A DNA stretch of 64,000 bases, from positions 1 through 64,000 of the forward strand of contig NZ_JACMYG010000025.1 of assembly GCF_014236655.1 (NCBI RefSeq), read 5' to 3'. The notes under the pieces were generated by a model. It did no database searches. It saw nothing but the letters and a program-made list of their open reading frames with translations, and was not told the origin of the DNA. How positions within the stretch are numbered: the first letter of the stretch is position 1; the number at the start of each line of letters is the position of its first letter. This DNA is from Pseudomonas kielensis. GTDB taxonomy: Bacteria > Pseudomonadota > Gammaproteobacteria > Pseudomonadales > Pseudomonadaceae. A program made the translations under genes and the position numbers. This document shows, piece by piece, positions 1 to 11,507 of this stretch.

Positions 1-1226
1 ACCCGCAACTGTTCGGCCAGGCCACCGATATCCCCCAGTTCCTCGTGCCACTCGAGCACCTGGCGCAACCAGGAGATTTTCTCTTCGTAGTGGTTGGAAC
101 CGGACTTGACGTCGGTACCTTTGTACTTCCAGTGCGCACAGACCCCCAACTCGGCCTCTTCGTGCATGGCGTGGGTGCGGATCTGCACTTCCAGCACCTT
201 GCCCTCGGGACCGATCACCGCGGTATGCAGCGAGCGGTAGCCGTTCTCCTTGGGGTTGGCGATGTAGTCGTCGAATTCCTTGGGAATGTGCCGCCACAGC
301 GTGTGGACGATGCCCAGCGCGGTGTAGCAGTCGCGCATTTCCGGCACCAGCACGCGCACCGCGCGCACGTCGTAGATCTGGCTGAATTCCAGACCCTTGC
401 GCTGCATTTTGCGCCAGATCGAATAGATGTGCTTGGCCCGGCCGCTGATGTCGGCATCGACACCGGTGGCCTGCAACTCGCTCTGCAACTGGTTCATCAC
501 GTCGCTGATGAAGCGCTCGCGGTCGAGGCGCCGCTCATGCAGCAACTTGGCAATCTGCTTGTACTGGTCCGGCTCCAGGTAACGGAAGGACAGGTCCTCC
601 AGCTCCCACTTGATATGACCGATGCCCAGGCGATGCGCCAGCGGTGCGTAGATATCGAACACTTCCCGGGCGACCCGGTTGCGCTTTTCGTCGTCGGCGG
701 TTTTCACCGCGCGGATCGCGCAGGTACGCTCGGCGAGCTTGATCAGGGCCACACGGACGTCATCGACCATGGCCACCAGCATCTTGCGCAGGTTTTCCAC
801 CTGGCCCTGGGTGCCCAGCACCATAGACTGGCGCGGGCTCAGGCTGGCGCTGATGGCCGCCATGCGCAGCACGCCGTCGATCAGCTTGCCGACCACCGGG
901 CCAAAGCGCTGGCTGACGTTGGGCAACTGGATCTGGCCTTCGCGCACGCCACGGTAAAGGATCGCCGCGACCAGGGAGTCCTGGTCGAGCTTGAGGTCGG
1001 CGAGAATTTCCGCGATCTCAAGCCCGGTACGAAAACTCGACGTACCTTCGGACCACAGATTCTTCGCCGCATTGTCTTGCTGTTCGGCCTGGCGAGCGAA
1101 CTCGCAGGCTTCTTTCAAGGCTTCGCGATCCAGTGCCGGATCGACACTGACCGCATGATCGAGCCAAGCCTCGAGATTGATACTGCCGTCGGTGTTGATC
1201 GGCTGGTGTGCTCTCACCTGTACCAT
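1..1226 (-). CDS. relA: GTP pyrophosphokinase RelA (3' end beyond the window)
   Basis: Ribosome-associated (p)ppGpp synthetase of the stringent response. About 408 N-terminal residues are visible from an ATG (MVQVRAHQPI). The pseudo-hydrolase domain has lost the HDxxED metal motif: the matching segment reads ILYRGVREGQ, as in hydrolysis-dead RelA proteins. The synthetase domain carries RSLHTAVIGP and the acidic EFDD motif (EXDD), which separates RelA from the bifunctional SpoT (RXKD). The TGS and later domains lie outside the window. It is followed on the same strand order by rlmD and cysM, the arrangement also known in P. aeruginosa. RelA rather than SpoT is a firm call. Confidence 0.95.
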   Translation of the reverse strand, partial: MVQVRAHQPINTDGSINLEAWLDHAVSVDPALDREALKEACEFARQAEQQDNAAKNLWSEGTSSFRTGLEIAEILADLKLDQDSLVAAILYRGVREGQIQLPNVSQRFGPVVGKLIDGVLRMAAISASLSPRQSMVLGTQGQVENLRKMLVAMVDDVRVALIKLAERTCAIRAVKTADDEKRNRVAREVFDIYAPLAHRLGIGHIKWELEDLSFRYLEPDQYKQIAKLLHERRLDRERFISDVMNQLQSELQATGVDADISGRAKHIYSIWRKMQRKGLEFSQIYDVRAVRVLVPEMRDCYTALGIVHTLWRHIPKEFDDYIANPKENGYRSLHTAVIGPEGKVLEVQIRTHAMHEEAELGVCAHWKYKGTDVKSGSNHYEEKISWLRQVLEWHEELGDIGGLAEQLR

Positions 1227-1348
1227 CTTGCTTACCTTCCCTACGACGCAGATTCAATGCGTCAAATCGCTGACCTTCGTTGCCCATGCGCCCTCGCTGG
1301 GCTGCTGCGAGGGCGGCATGGGCGGTCCAGTCGGACCAGACGAGCATC

Positions 1349-2701
1349 CTAGCTCGCTTCAAATAACGCCATGGCCTCGACATGTGCCGTCTGAGGAAAC
1401 ATATCGAGGATCCCGGCACGTTTTAACCGGTAGCCCTGTTTGATCAATTCGACCGTGTCGCGCGCCAGCGTTGCCGGGTTGCACGACACGTATACCAGGC
1501 GCTTGGCGCCGAGCGAGGCGAGTGTGCGCACCACCTCGAAAGCACCATCACGCGGTGGGTCCAAGAGTACCGCACAAAAGCGTTCCTCGGCCCATTTGGC
1601 ATCAGCCAAAGGCTGGGATAAATCGGCCTGAAAAAACCTGGCGTTATGCAGATTGTTGCTAGCAGCATTGGCAGCAGCGCGCTCGACCATGGTCTGCACG
1701 CCTTCCACGGCCACCACTTCGCGCACCTGCTGGGCCAGCGGCAAGGCAAAGTTGCCCAGGCCGCAGAACAGATCCAGCACGCGCTCCTCAGCCGTCGGTT
1801 GCAGCCAGTCCAGGGCCTGGGCCACCATCGCTTCGTTGACCGCGGCATTGACCTGGACAAAGTCTCCCGGCCGGTACGCCAGCTCCAGGTTCCAGCGCTC
1901 CAGTCGATAGCCCAGCGCCTGGCCGGCATCCACCGGTTGTGGCTCGCCTTCGCCATGCAGCCACAACTGGGCGTCATGAAAGGCGCAGAATTGCTTGAGG
2001 ATATTCAGGTCGGCTTCGGACAGCGGTGCCATATGCCGCAACAACACAGCCAGCGAAGAACCGGCAAACAATTCGACATGCCCCAGGGCCTGGGGCTTGC
2101 TCAAGCGGCGAAGCATCTCGGGCAAACGACTCATGATCGGCTGCAAGGGTTGTACCAGCACCGGGCAATCATCGATGCCGACGATGTCCTGGCTACCCGC
2201 GGCGCGGAACCCGACTTCGAGCTTCTTCGCCTTGAGATCCCAGCGCACCGCCACTCGGGCGCGACGCCGGTAGGCAAATTCCGGCCCGCTCAACGGCGCG
2301 GCCCACTCTTCAGGCTCGACGCCTGCCACCTTCGACAACTGCTCGGCGAGCATGCGCTGTTTCAGGGCCAGTTGTTCGTTATGGGGCAGATGCTGCACGC
2401 TGCAGCCACCGCAGCGCCCGGCGTGGGCACAGGGGGCGGGACGGCGCAGGTCATTGGCGACAAACACCCGTTCGGTGCGGGCCTCGACCACTTTGCCGTG
2501 GGCGCCAAGAACCCGTGCCTCGACCTCTTCGCCAGCCAGGGCGCCGAGGACGAACCAGGTGCGCCCTTCGAAAAACGCGATGCCGCGACCGTCGTTGGCC
2601 AAGCGCTCGATGCTCAAGCGCTGCTTTTTACCGGTCGGGATTTGCGGGGCCTTGCTGCCGCCCGTGGGCTGGAAACGCAGGCCTCTCTGTTGCTTGGCCA
2701 T
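1349..2701 (-). CDS. rlmD: 23S rRNA (uracil-1939-C5)-methyltransferase RlmD
   Basis: SAM-dependent enzyme that methylates U1939 of 23S rRNA. The 450 residues match the family length. After an N-terminal TRAM-like domain comes a CAHAGRCGGCS segment giving three of the Fe-S cluster cysteines. The SAM-binding loop is LDLFCGLGNF, the DPPRDG motif follows, and VSCNPATLARD carries the catalytic cysteine. The ATG overlaps the cysM stop codon by one base (TGATG), so the two genes are probably translationally coupled. Formerly called RumA/YgcA. Confidence 0.95.
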   Translation of the reverse strand: MAKQQRGLRFQPTGGSKAPQIPTGKKQRLSIERLANDGRGIAFFEGRTWFVLGALAGEEVEARVLGAHGKVVEARTERVFVANDLRRPAPCAHAGRCGGCSVQHLPHNEQLALKQRMLAEQLSKVAGVEPEEWAAPLSGPEFAYRRRARVAVRWDLKAKKLEVGFRAAGSQDIVGIDDCPVLVQPLQPIMSRLPEMLRRLSKPQALGHVELFAGSSLAVLLRHMAPLSEADLNILKQFCAFHDAQLWLHGEGEPQPVDAGQALGYRLERWNLELAYRPGDFVQVNAAVNEAMVAQALDWLQPTAEERVLDLFCGLGNFALPLAQQVREVVAVEGVQTMVERAAANAASNNLHNARFFQADLSQPLADAKWAEERFCAVLLDPPRDGAFEVVRTLASLGAKRLVYVSCNPATLARDTVELIKQGYRLKRAGILDMFPQTAHVEAMALFEAS

Positions 2702-3603
2702 CAGTTGGGCGCATCAAAAATGCCGGTCGACAAGTAACGGTCGCCCCGGTCGCAGATGATCGCGACGATCACCGCATTTTCGACTTCCCGCGACAACCGC
2801 AACATCGCCGCCACCGCACCACCCGAGGACACGCCACAGAAGATGCCTTCCTCGCGGGCCAATCGACGGGTCACGTCTTCGGCTTCGCTCTGGGCCATGT
2901 CGACGATCCGATCGACGCGCTCGGCCTGGTAGATCTTCGGCAGGTATTCCTGGGGCCAGCGCCGGATGCCCGGAATCGCCGAGCCTTCCATCGGTTGCAA
3001 ACCGACGATCTGCACGCTGGCGCTCTGCTCTTTCAAGTAGCGCGAAACGCCCATGATGGTCCCGGTGGTGCCCATGGAACTGACAAAGTGGGTAATGGTG
3101 CCCTGGGTCTGGCGCCAGATTTCCGGACCGGTGGTGGTGTAGTGCGCCTCGGGGTTGTCACCGTTGGCGAACTGGTCCAGCACCTTGCCACGGCCTTCGG
3201 CCTCCATGCGCTGGGCCAGGTCACGGGCGCCTTCCATGCCCTCTTCCTGGCTGACCAGGATTAGCTCGGCACCGTAGGCCGTCATGGCGGCCTTGCGCTC
3301 GGCGCTGGAGTTGTCGGGCATGATCAGGATCATCTTGTAGCCCTTGATCGCCGCCGCCATGGCCAGGGCGATCCCGGTGTTGCCGGAGGTCGCCTCGATC
3401 AGGGTGTCGCCGGCATGGATCTGCCCGCGCAGTTCGGCACGGGTGATCATCGACAACGCCGGACGGTCCTTGACCGAACCCGCCGGGTTATTGCCCTCGA
3501 GCTTGAGCAGCAGGGTATTGCTGGTCTCGCCAGGCAGGCGTTGCAAACGGACCAACGGGGTGTTGCCGACGCAATCGGCGATAGTGGGGTACTGCAAGGT
3601 CAT
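2701..3603 (-). CDS. cysM: Cysteine synthase B CysM
   Basis: PLP-dependent O-acetylserine sulfhydrylase B (300 residues) that makes cysteine from sulfide or thiosulfate. The start MTLQYPTIADCVGNTPLVRL matches known CysM proteins; the frame stays open upstream but without a better start. NPAGSVKDRPA holds the PLP lysine, TSGNTGIALA is the substrate/cofactor loop, and CGVSSGGAVAA is the phosphate-binding turn. The final TGA overlaps the rlmD start. In P. aeruginosa cysM (PA0932) is next to pirA; here no pirA receptor lies between cysM and the two-component genes. Confidence 0.95.
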   Translation of the reverse strand: MTLQYPTIADCVGNTPLVRLQRLPGETSNTLLLKLEGNNPAGSVKDRPALSMITRAELRGQIHAGDTLIEATSGNTGIALAMAAAIKGYKMILIMPDNSSAERKAAMTAYGAELILVSQEEGMEGARDLAQRMEAEGRGKVLDQFANGDNPEAHYTTTGPEIWRQTQGTITHFVSSMGTTGTIMGVSRYLKEQSASVQIVGLQPMEGSAIPGIRRWPQEYLPKIYQAERVDRIVDMAQSEAEDVTRRLAREEGIFCGVSSGGAVAAMLRLSREVENAVIVAIICDRGDRYLSTGIFDAPN

Positions 3604-3721
3604 GGCGTATTCGCAATCCAGACTGCGGGGGCGCCCATCATACCGGCAAACGTGCGCGGGCCATATCACGCAAAGTACGGTGCTTATGGCTGATAGCTAT
3701 AAGCACCGCCCCCATGCCCCA

Positions 3722-5083
3722 TCAAGGGGCCGGCGCATGAGCCAGCAAGCGCAGGTGCAGGCGTAATCCCACTCCGGTGTTCTGCGCCCACAGCTGCCCG
3801 CCCTGGCGTTGCACGGCATTCCTGGCAATGCTCAAGCCCAGCCCGAAACCGCCATTGCCGGGGCGCGAGCCATCGAGGCGGGTGAAGGGCAGGAAAATCC
3901 GCTCCAGGTCGGCTTCCGCCACCCCGCCGCCCTGGTCCTCCAGCCACAGGTGCCAGAACTCGCCGTCGCGACGGCCGTCGAGACGCACGCTGGCGCCCTG
4001 GGGCGAATGGCGGATGGCGTTGCGCAGGATGTTTTCCAGGGCCTGGGCCAAGGTGTTGAGGTTGCCGCGCACCCAACACTCGGCATCCACCGCACATTGC
4101 AGCTGGGTGCTGGGCCAGGCGCTTTCGTAGCAGGCGTTTTCCGTGAGCATTTCCCACAGGGCCTGCACCTGGATTGCCTCGTCCGGCAGGGGCGCACGCT
4201 CGGTGTCGAGCCAGGCCAGTTGCAGGGTGTCTTCGACCAGGCGCTGCATGCCATCGACTTCACGGCCGATGCGTTCGCGCAGTTGCGCCAGGTCCTGCTC
4301 GCTTTCGCTGGCCACCCGCAGGCGACTCAGCGGGGTGCGCAGCTCGTGGGACAGGTCACGCAACAACTGCTGTTGCAGCGCCACCGTACTTTGCAGGCGT
4401 TCGGACATGTGATCGAAGGCGCGCCCCAGTTCACCCAGCTCATCCTTGCGGTTGGTGGTCTGGCTCGACAGGCGCACACCCAACTGGTCCGCGCGCCAGG
4501 CGTTGGCCTGCTCGCGCAGGTTGTTCAGTGGCACCACCAGCAAGCGGTACAGGCCCACGCACAGGAGCAAGGTGAACAGCCCGGGAATCACCCCGTTGGT
4601 GATCACCCGCCAGAACACCTGGTAGCGCCCGGGCATGAAGCGCTCGGGCAATTCGAGCACCAGGCTGCCGACGCTCGGATCCTGTGGAAAAGGAATGCGC
4701 AGCCCGGGCAGGCGTTTGCTGTGGATCGGCCATTCCATGTCGCGCAAGAACGTCAGGCGCTGGATTTGCGGGTCGGTCAGTTCATGGCTGCCCAAGGACT
4801 GCAGTTCATTGCTGATGACCCCCACCCAGCCTTTCTCGCGCTGCCCCATGGCCAGCAGCCAGGCGTCGACGCCCGCGTGCTGGCCCTGCTGCCAGGCCTG
4901 CTCGGCCTCGGCGGCGTAGCTCATCAGGGTGGCCCGGGCCTCGGGGGACAGGAACTGGTCCTGCTTTTCCATGTAGCGGCCCCAGGACCAGCTCAACCAG
5001 ATCATCAGCAGGCAGAAGGCAACCAACAGACACGCCAGTTTCCAGAACAGCGACTGTTTGCCGGGAACGTCAGACCACTTCAT
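3722..5083 (-). CDS. Sensor histidine kinase, RstB/PirS-like
   Basis: Membrane-bound histidine kinase of 453 residues. An N-terminal transmembrane segment (about residues 12-31, LACLLVAFCLLMIWLSW) and a second near 155-180 flank a periplasmic sensor domain. A HAMP linker follows, then the dimerisation motif LSHELRTPLSRLR with the phospho-accepting His, and an ATPase domain with NAIRHSP (N box), DQGGG (G1) and GFGLGLS (G2). The start overlaps the response-regulator gene by 14 bp. Position between cysM and gacS matches P. aeruginosa PirS (PA0930), a sensor for ferric-enterobactin uptake. That identity is inferred from synteny; the ligand is not visible in the sequence. Confidence 0.88.
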   Translation of the reverse strand: MKWSDVPGKQSLFWKLACLLVAFCLLMIWLSWSWGRYMEKQDQFLSPEARATLMSYAAEAEQAWQQGQHAGVDAWLLAMGQREKGWVGVISNELQSLGSHELTDPQIQRLTFLRDMEWPIHSKRLPGLRIPFPQDPSVGSLVLELPERFMPGRYQVFWRVITNGVIPGLFTLLLCVGLYRLLVVPLNNLREQANAWRADQLGVRLSSQTTNRKDELGELGRAFDHMSERLQSTVALQQQLLRDLSHELRTPLSRLRVASESEQDLAQLRERIGREVDGMQRLVEDTLQLAWLDTERAPLPDEAIQVQALWEMLTENACYESAWPSTQLQCAVDAECWVRGNLNTLAQALENILRNAIRHSPQGASVRLDGRRDGEFWHLWLEDQGGGVAEADLERIFLPFTRLDGSRPGNGGFGLGLSIARNAVQRQGGQLWAQNTGVGLRLHLRLLAHAPAP

Positions 5084-5792
5084 CGACGGCGCTCAAGACG
5101 TAACCTTTGCCCCACACGGTGCGCACTTCGCGCTCGCTGTAGCCAATGGCCTTGAGCTTGCGCCGGATCTGGCTGATGTGCATGTCCAGGCTGCGGTCGT
5201 GGGGCGCGTAGCCGCGTTGCAATACGTGCTGGTAAAGGAAGGCCTTGCTCAGGACTTCGTCGCCATTGCGGTTCAAGGTCTCCAGCAGCCGGTACTCGCT
5301 GCGGGTCAGGCCAGCCCACTGCTGGCCAAAATGCACATCGCACAGCTCGTCGTCGAACCGCAGGCTGTGGGCTTCAGTGTTGAGCGTCGGTGGCACGTGG
5401 CGGCGGTCCAGGGCCACCCGCCGCAGGATGGCTTCAATGCGCACCCGCAATTCGGCCATGCTGAATGGCTTGGGCAGGTAATCGTCGGCCCCCAGGCGAA
5501 AACCGCTGATGCGATCCGCTTCCGCACCCAGCGCCGACATCAGCAGCACGGGCGTCGAGTCGCTGGTGCGCAGGTCGGTCAGTACCGCCAGGCCGTCCAT
5601 GCCCGGCAACAGGATGTCCATCAACACCACGTCGAAGGCCTGGGCACGGGCCAGCGCCAGCCCTTCCTTGCCATTCTGGCACCAGGTGACCTGGAAACCA
5701 CAACGTCCCAGGTGCTCATGCACATAGGCACCGAGCACAAGGTCGTCTTCTATCGCCAGGATCCGGGGAGCGCCAACAGGTACGGGAGTCAT
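5070..5792 (-). CDS. OmpR-family response regulator, PirR-like
   Basis: Two-domain response regulator of 240 residues. The receiver has the acidic pair ED near residue 15, the phospho-acceptor in VVLMDILLPGMDG and the conserved lysine in LPKPFS. The C-terminal winged helix ends with RTVWGKGYVLS. I chose the ATG (MTPVPVGAPR); an in-frame TTG four codons upstream is possible. It is cotranscribed with the overlapping kinase. Synteny with PA0929 suggests a PirR orthologue, but the usual regulated neighbour pirA is missing from this locus, so the target must be elsewhere if the orthology holds. A weak Fur-like site lies at the start codon. Confidence 0.88.
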   Translation of the reverse strand: MTPVPVGAPRILAIEDDLVLGAYVHEHLGRCGFQVTWCQNGKEGLALARAQAFDVVLMDILLPGMDGLAVLTDLRTSDSTPVLLMSALGAEADRISGFRLGADDYLPKPFSMAELRVRIEAILRRVALDRRHVPPTLNTEAHSLRFDDELCDVHFGQQWAGLTRSEYRLLETLNRNGDEVLSKAFLYQHVLQRGYAPHDRSLDMHISQIRRKLKAIGYSEREVRTVWGKGYVLSAVDEVV

Positions 5793-5799
5793 TAGCTTC

Positions 5800-5814
5800 T
5801 GCAAGTAATTCTCA
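5800..5814 (-). promoter_or_regulatory. Possible Fur box before the PirR-like gene
   Basis: Read on the minus strand, TGAGAATTACTTGCA matches the 7-1-7 Fur consensus (TGATAAT-A-ATTATCA type) at 10 of 14 positions. It sits only 8 bp upstream of the chosen start codon. Iron control is plausible for a PirRS-like pair, but the match is weak and the position is unusually close to the coding sequence. Confidence 0.25.
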
Positions 5815-5999
5815 ATCAGTGATTATTCAAGATTGCCCGGTCATGAGCAACCCGCGAGGCTGCCCGACGCCACGAAGCCGCAGGCGGTGCCGGGCAATTT
5901 GCCGAGATGGCCTGCCTGCAAATCGCTACACTGCGCAGGTATTGCGTGCCAGATGGGCGCATCGGTGATCGATGAACGACGTGAGAGCAGGAGAGTGGC

Positions 6000-8750
<2,751 letters not shown>

Positions 8751-8799
8751 TCCAGGGCAATGGCGCCGGGCGCACCAGGCATTAAACTCAACGCTCACC

Positions 8800-8932
8800 T
8801 GTAGCAGCTGGCAAAGCCTGCGTTCGGCGGCGGCGCCGTCGTGAATTCAGACGCCGCGGTTTGTCAGGCAGACCGCGTGTGCCGGACTTACGACGGCTGT
8901 GCCGCCGAACGCAGCCTGCGGCAGCTGCTACA
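8800..8932. repeat. 133-bp intergenic element with imperfect terminal inverted repeats
   Basis: The left end TGTAGCAGCTGGCAAAGCCT and the right end, whose complement reads TGTAGCAGCTGCCGCAGGCT, form inverted arms of about 40 bp that continue through GCGTTCGGCGGC. The centre is not paired. This is the build of a small non-coding MITE/REPIN-like repeat common between Pseudomonas genes. It fills most of the gacS-ldhA gap and ends 23 bp before the ldhA start, so it forms part of the ldhA upstream region. Confidence 0.75.
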
Positions 8933-8955
8933 TCCGTCGATTCCAGGAGGACCGC

Positions 8956-9945
8956 ATGCGCACCATTCTCTTCAGCAGCCAGACCTACGACCGCGACAGC
9001 TTTCTCGCCGCGCCGACCGAGGCCAGTATCGAGCTGCACTTCCAGGCGGCCCGCCTGAGCCTGGACACCGTGGCCCTGGCCGAGCGGTTCGAGGTGGTCT
9101 GCGCCTTTATCAATGACGACCTCAGCGCGCCGGTGCTGGAGCACCTGGCGGCTGGCGGCACTCGCTTGATCGCCCTGCGCTCGGCCGGCTACAACCACGT
9201 CGACCTGGCGGCCGCCAAGCGCCTGGGCCTGAGCGTGGTCCGCGTGCCGGCCTACTCGCCCCATGCGGTGGCCGAACATGCCGTGGCGCTGATCCTGGCC
9301 CTCAACCGGCGCCTGCACCGCGCCTACAACCGCACCCGCGAAGGCGACTTCACCCTGCATGGCCTGACCGGCTTTGACCTGTATGGCAAGACCGTGGGGG
9401 TAGTCGGTACCGGACAGATCGGCGCCACGTTCGCCAAAATCATGGCCGGCTTCGGCTGCCAGTTGCTGGCCTACGATCCCTACCCCAACCCTGAGGTGCA
9501 GGCCCTCGGCGCACGCTACCTGCCCCTGGCCGAATTACTCGCCGAAGCGCAAATCATCAGCCTGCACTGCCCATTGACCGCCGACAGCAAGCACCTGATC
9601 AACAGCCAGTCGCTGGCGCACCTGCAACCCGGGGCCATGTTGATCAACACTGGGCGCGGCGCCCTGGTGGACACCCCGGCGCTGATCGAAGCCCTGAAAA
9701 GCGGCCAACTGGGCTACCTGGGGCTGGACGTCTATGAAGAAGAAGCCCAACTGTTCTTCGAAGACCGCTCCGACCTGCCATTGCAGGACGACGTCCTGGC
9801 GCGGCTGTTGACCTTTCCCAACGTGATCGTCACCGCCCACCAGGCATTCCTGACCCGCGAGGCCCTGGCGGCCATTGCCGCGACTACCTTGCAGAACATT
9901 GCCGAGTGGGCGGCAGGCACCCCGCAAAACCGCGTCGAAGGCTGA
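8956..9945 (+). CDS. ldhA: D-lactate dehydrogenase (fermentative, NAD-dependent)
   Basis: Soluble NADH-linked 2-hydroxyacid dehydrogenase of 329 residues that reduces pyruvate to D-lactate. The ATG (MRTILFSSQTYDRDSF) follows a perfect AGGAGG six bases upstream. The Rossmann fold shows VGVVGTGQIG. Catalytic residues appear in NTGRGALVD (Arg), GLDVYEEE (Glu) and TAHQAFLT (His), and SAGYNHVDL is family-typical. It follows gacS, as in P. aeruginosa (PA0927). The upstream gap is occupied by an inverted-repeat element that may affect expression. Confidence 0.93.
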   Translation: MRTILFSSQTYDRDSFLAAPTEASIELHFQAARLSLDTVALAERFEVVCAFINDDLSAPVLEHLAAGGTRLIALRSAGYNHVDLAAAKRLGLSVVRVPAYSPHAVAEHAVALILALNRRLHRAYNRTREGDFTLHGLTGFDLYGKTVGVVGTGQIGATFAKIMAGFGCQLLAYDPYPNPEVQALGARYLPLAELLAEAQIISLHCPLTADSKHLINSQSLAHLQPGAMLINTGRGALVDTPALIEALKSGQLGYLGLDVYEEEAQLFFEDRSDLPLQDDVLARLLTFPNVIVTAHQAFLTREALAAIAATTLQNIAEWAAGTPQNRVEG

Positions 9946-10026
9946 GGTGGGCTGATCGAAGGTCACATCCACGGGCCATGGGCGAGGGTTTCGCGTGCTA
10001 GCATATCGGCCATATTTGGAGGACCC

Positions 10027-10461
10027 ATGGTCGAACACGATTTCCGCTACAGCCTGATGAACCCGCAACACACCCTGATCGAATGCCGCACCCTCGCGCC
10101 GGGGCGTTATCAAGTCACCGGCAACGGTGGCTCGATTCGCAACGCCGACGTGTTGCTGGTCACCCTCAAGGGCAGCAAGGACTTGTCCATGCGCCTGACC
10201 GTCGAAAACGTGCGTCACCTGCTCAAGCCGATGGGCCAGTGGGTTGCCATGGCCAGCGGTCCGGTGTTCGGCGAGCTGGCGATCCACAGCTGGCAGGTCA
10301 ACTGCGACAGCTGCGCCAAAGAGCTCAAGTTCGAGTTTGCAGTCGACACCTCGCTGGGTATCAAGGCCGAAAAGCCGGCCGCCACCGCGCGGATCGCCGA
10401 ACTGGGCTGGACCACCGCCGGCGAGAAGCACCTGTGCCCGAAATGCCAGGAGCCCGCGTGA
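10027..10461 (+). CDS. Conserved hypothetical protein with two CxxC motifs
   Basis: A 144-residue soluble protein, function unknown. Two pairs of cysteines, CDSC (near residue 94) and CPKC (near residue 138), may hold one zinc ion in a ribbon formed across the C-terminal half. The N-terminal half looks like a beta-rich domain (GRYQVTGNGGSIRNADVLLVTL). The start follows GGAGGACCC. Its stop overlaps the next ATG by one base, so the two genes form one unit. It is not recognised beyond being common in Pseudomonas. Confidence 0.75.
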   Translation: MVEHDFRYSLMNPQHTLIECRTLAPGRYQVTGNGGSIRNADVLLVTLKGSKDLSMRLTVENVRHLLKPMGQWVAMASGPVFGELAIHSWQVNCDSCAKELKFEFAVDTSLGIKAEKPAATARIAELGWTTAGEKHLCPKCQEPA

Positions 10462-10865
10462 TGAAACACCTTGTGCTGGCGGGGATGGCGACTGCGGGCC
10501 TGTTGGGCTGCGCAGCCCAGCCAATGAAACTGCAACAGGAGCGCAGCTACGTCCTGGAGTGGATTGGTGAGCGTCCGCTGATCGACAACAGCCACCTGAC
10601 GCTCACCCTGGGTGAAGACGGTCGGGCCTACGGCAACGGTGGCTGCAACCATTGGTTCGCCCCCTACACCCTGGACGGCAACCAACTGAGCTTCGGTAAA
10701 GTCGGCAGCACCCGCAAGCTGTGTGCACCGGCCCTGATGGAGCAGGAAAGACGCTTCCTGCAGGCGCTGGAAACCGTGCAACGCTGGGACATCTCGCCCA
10801 TCGAGCAAGTGCGCTTCTGGCCCGCCACCGGCAAGCCCCTGCGCTGGTGGCCGGAAGAGGGCTGA
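10461..10865 (+). CDS. META-domain lipoprotein (HslJ-like)
   Basis: Small exported protein of 134 residues. The N-terminus MKHLVLAGMATAGLLGCAAQ is a lipoprotein signal with an LLGC lipobox, so it should be anchored to the outer membrane. The rest is a META domain, shown by YGNGGCNHWFAPYTLDGNQL and the closing RFLQALETVQRW helix, as in HslJ (linked to novobiocin and heat responses in E. coli). Translation is coupled to the upstream gene (TGATG overlap). The specific role is unknown. Confidence 0.82.
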   Translation: MKHLVLAGMATAGLLGCAAQPMKLQQERSYVLEWIGERPLIDNSHLTLTLGEDGRAYGNGGCNHWFAPYTLDGNQLSFGKVGSTRKLCAPALMEQERRFLQALETVQRWDISPIEQVRFWPATGKPLRWWPEEG

Positions 10866-10874
10866 CCGGCCGAT

Positions 10875-10903
10875 GATCGTTCCCGCGCCCTGCGGGAACG
10901 ATC
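10875..10903. repeat. REP-like perfect hairpin
   Basis: GATCGTTCCCGC and GCGGGAACGATC form a perfect 12-bp stem with a five-base loop. This is the Pseudomonas GTTCCC...GGGAAC type of palindromic repeat. It lies between two convergent genes (META lipoprotein and the thioredoxin gene) with no T-tract on either side, so it may protect 3' ends or terminate both, but it is not a standard intrinsic terminator. Confidence 0.7.
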
Positions 10904-10923
10904 AACTGATACCAGGCGTCGCT

Positions 10924-11391
10924 TCAGTTCTTCGCTTGCAACGCTTGCAGCTTGGCCATCAGCCCTGCTGCCGTCTGCTCGCCCATCAATTGTTCACGCA
11001 CCTTGCCCTTGTCGTCGATGATGTAGGTCACCGGCAGCGCTTCGCTGCGTGGCAGCTCAAAACGCTCGGCCGGATCCTGGGCCAGGACGGTAAAGCTGAT
11101 GCCCAGTTTGTTGCTGGCGCTCTTGAGTTCCTCGCCCTGCACGTTGTCGAAGTTGACCCCGAACACATTGATCTTCTGACTCTTGAGCTGTTCGGCCAAG
11201 GCATTGAGCTCAGGGATTTCGGTCCGGCAGGGACCACACCACTCAGCCCAGTAGTTGAGCACCAACCATTTGCCGTCCAGGCGCTCCGAGGCCACCTTTT
11301 GGCCCAACTGATCGGTGCCGTAGTCGTAGCCACAGCCTGCCAGCAGCAGGGTGGTGAAAAGTGCCAATGCCGCGCTCAATCGCCTTGTCAT
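10924..11391 (-). CDS. TlpA-family thiol:disulfide lipoprotein
   Basis: Thioredoxin-fold protein of 155 residues with a lipoprotein signal (start MTRRLSAALALFTTLLLAGC, lipobox LAGC), so it acts at the membrane facing the periplasm. The redox motif is WAEWCGPCRTEIPEL, and the cis-Pro loop is in SEALPVTYIIDDKG. It probably keeps periplasmic or cytochrome-maturation thiols reduced. I chose the ATG that begins the signal peptide; the upstream extension of the frame runs into the promoter. It is divergent from the ArsC-like gene. Confidence 0.88.
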   Translation of the reverse strand: MTRRLSAALALFTTLLLAGCGYDYGTDQLGQKVASERLDGKWLVLNYWAEWCGPCRTEIPELNALAEQLKSQKINVFGVNFDNVQGEELKSASNKLGISFTVLAQDPAERFELPRSEALPVTYIIDDKGKVREQLMGEQTAAGLMAKLQALQAKN

Positions 11392-11507
11392 GGGGCTGAT
11401 CCTTACTCGATAAATAAATTGCGCTGCGACCCATCGCCTCTGAAGGTTCTGGACTGCTCGCCGCACAGGTAGAATAGCCGCCACCTTACGCAAGATGCGA
11501 CCCGCTC

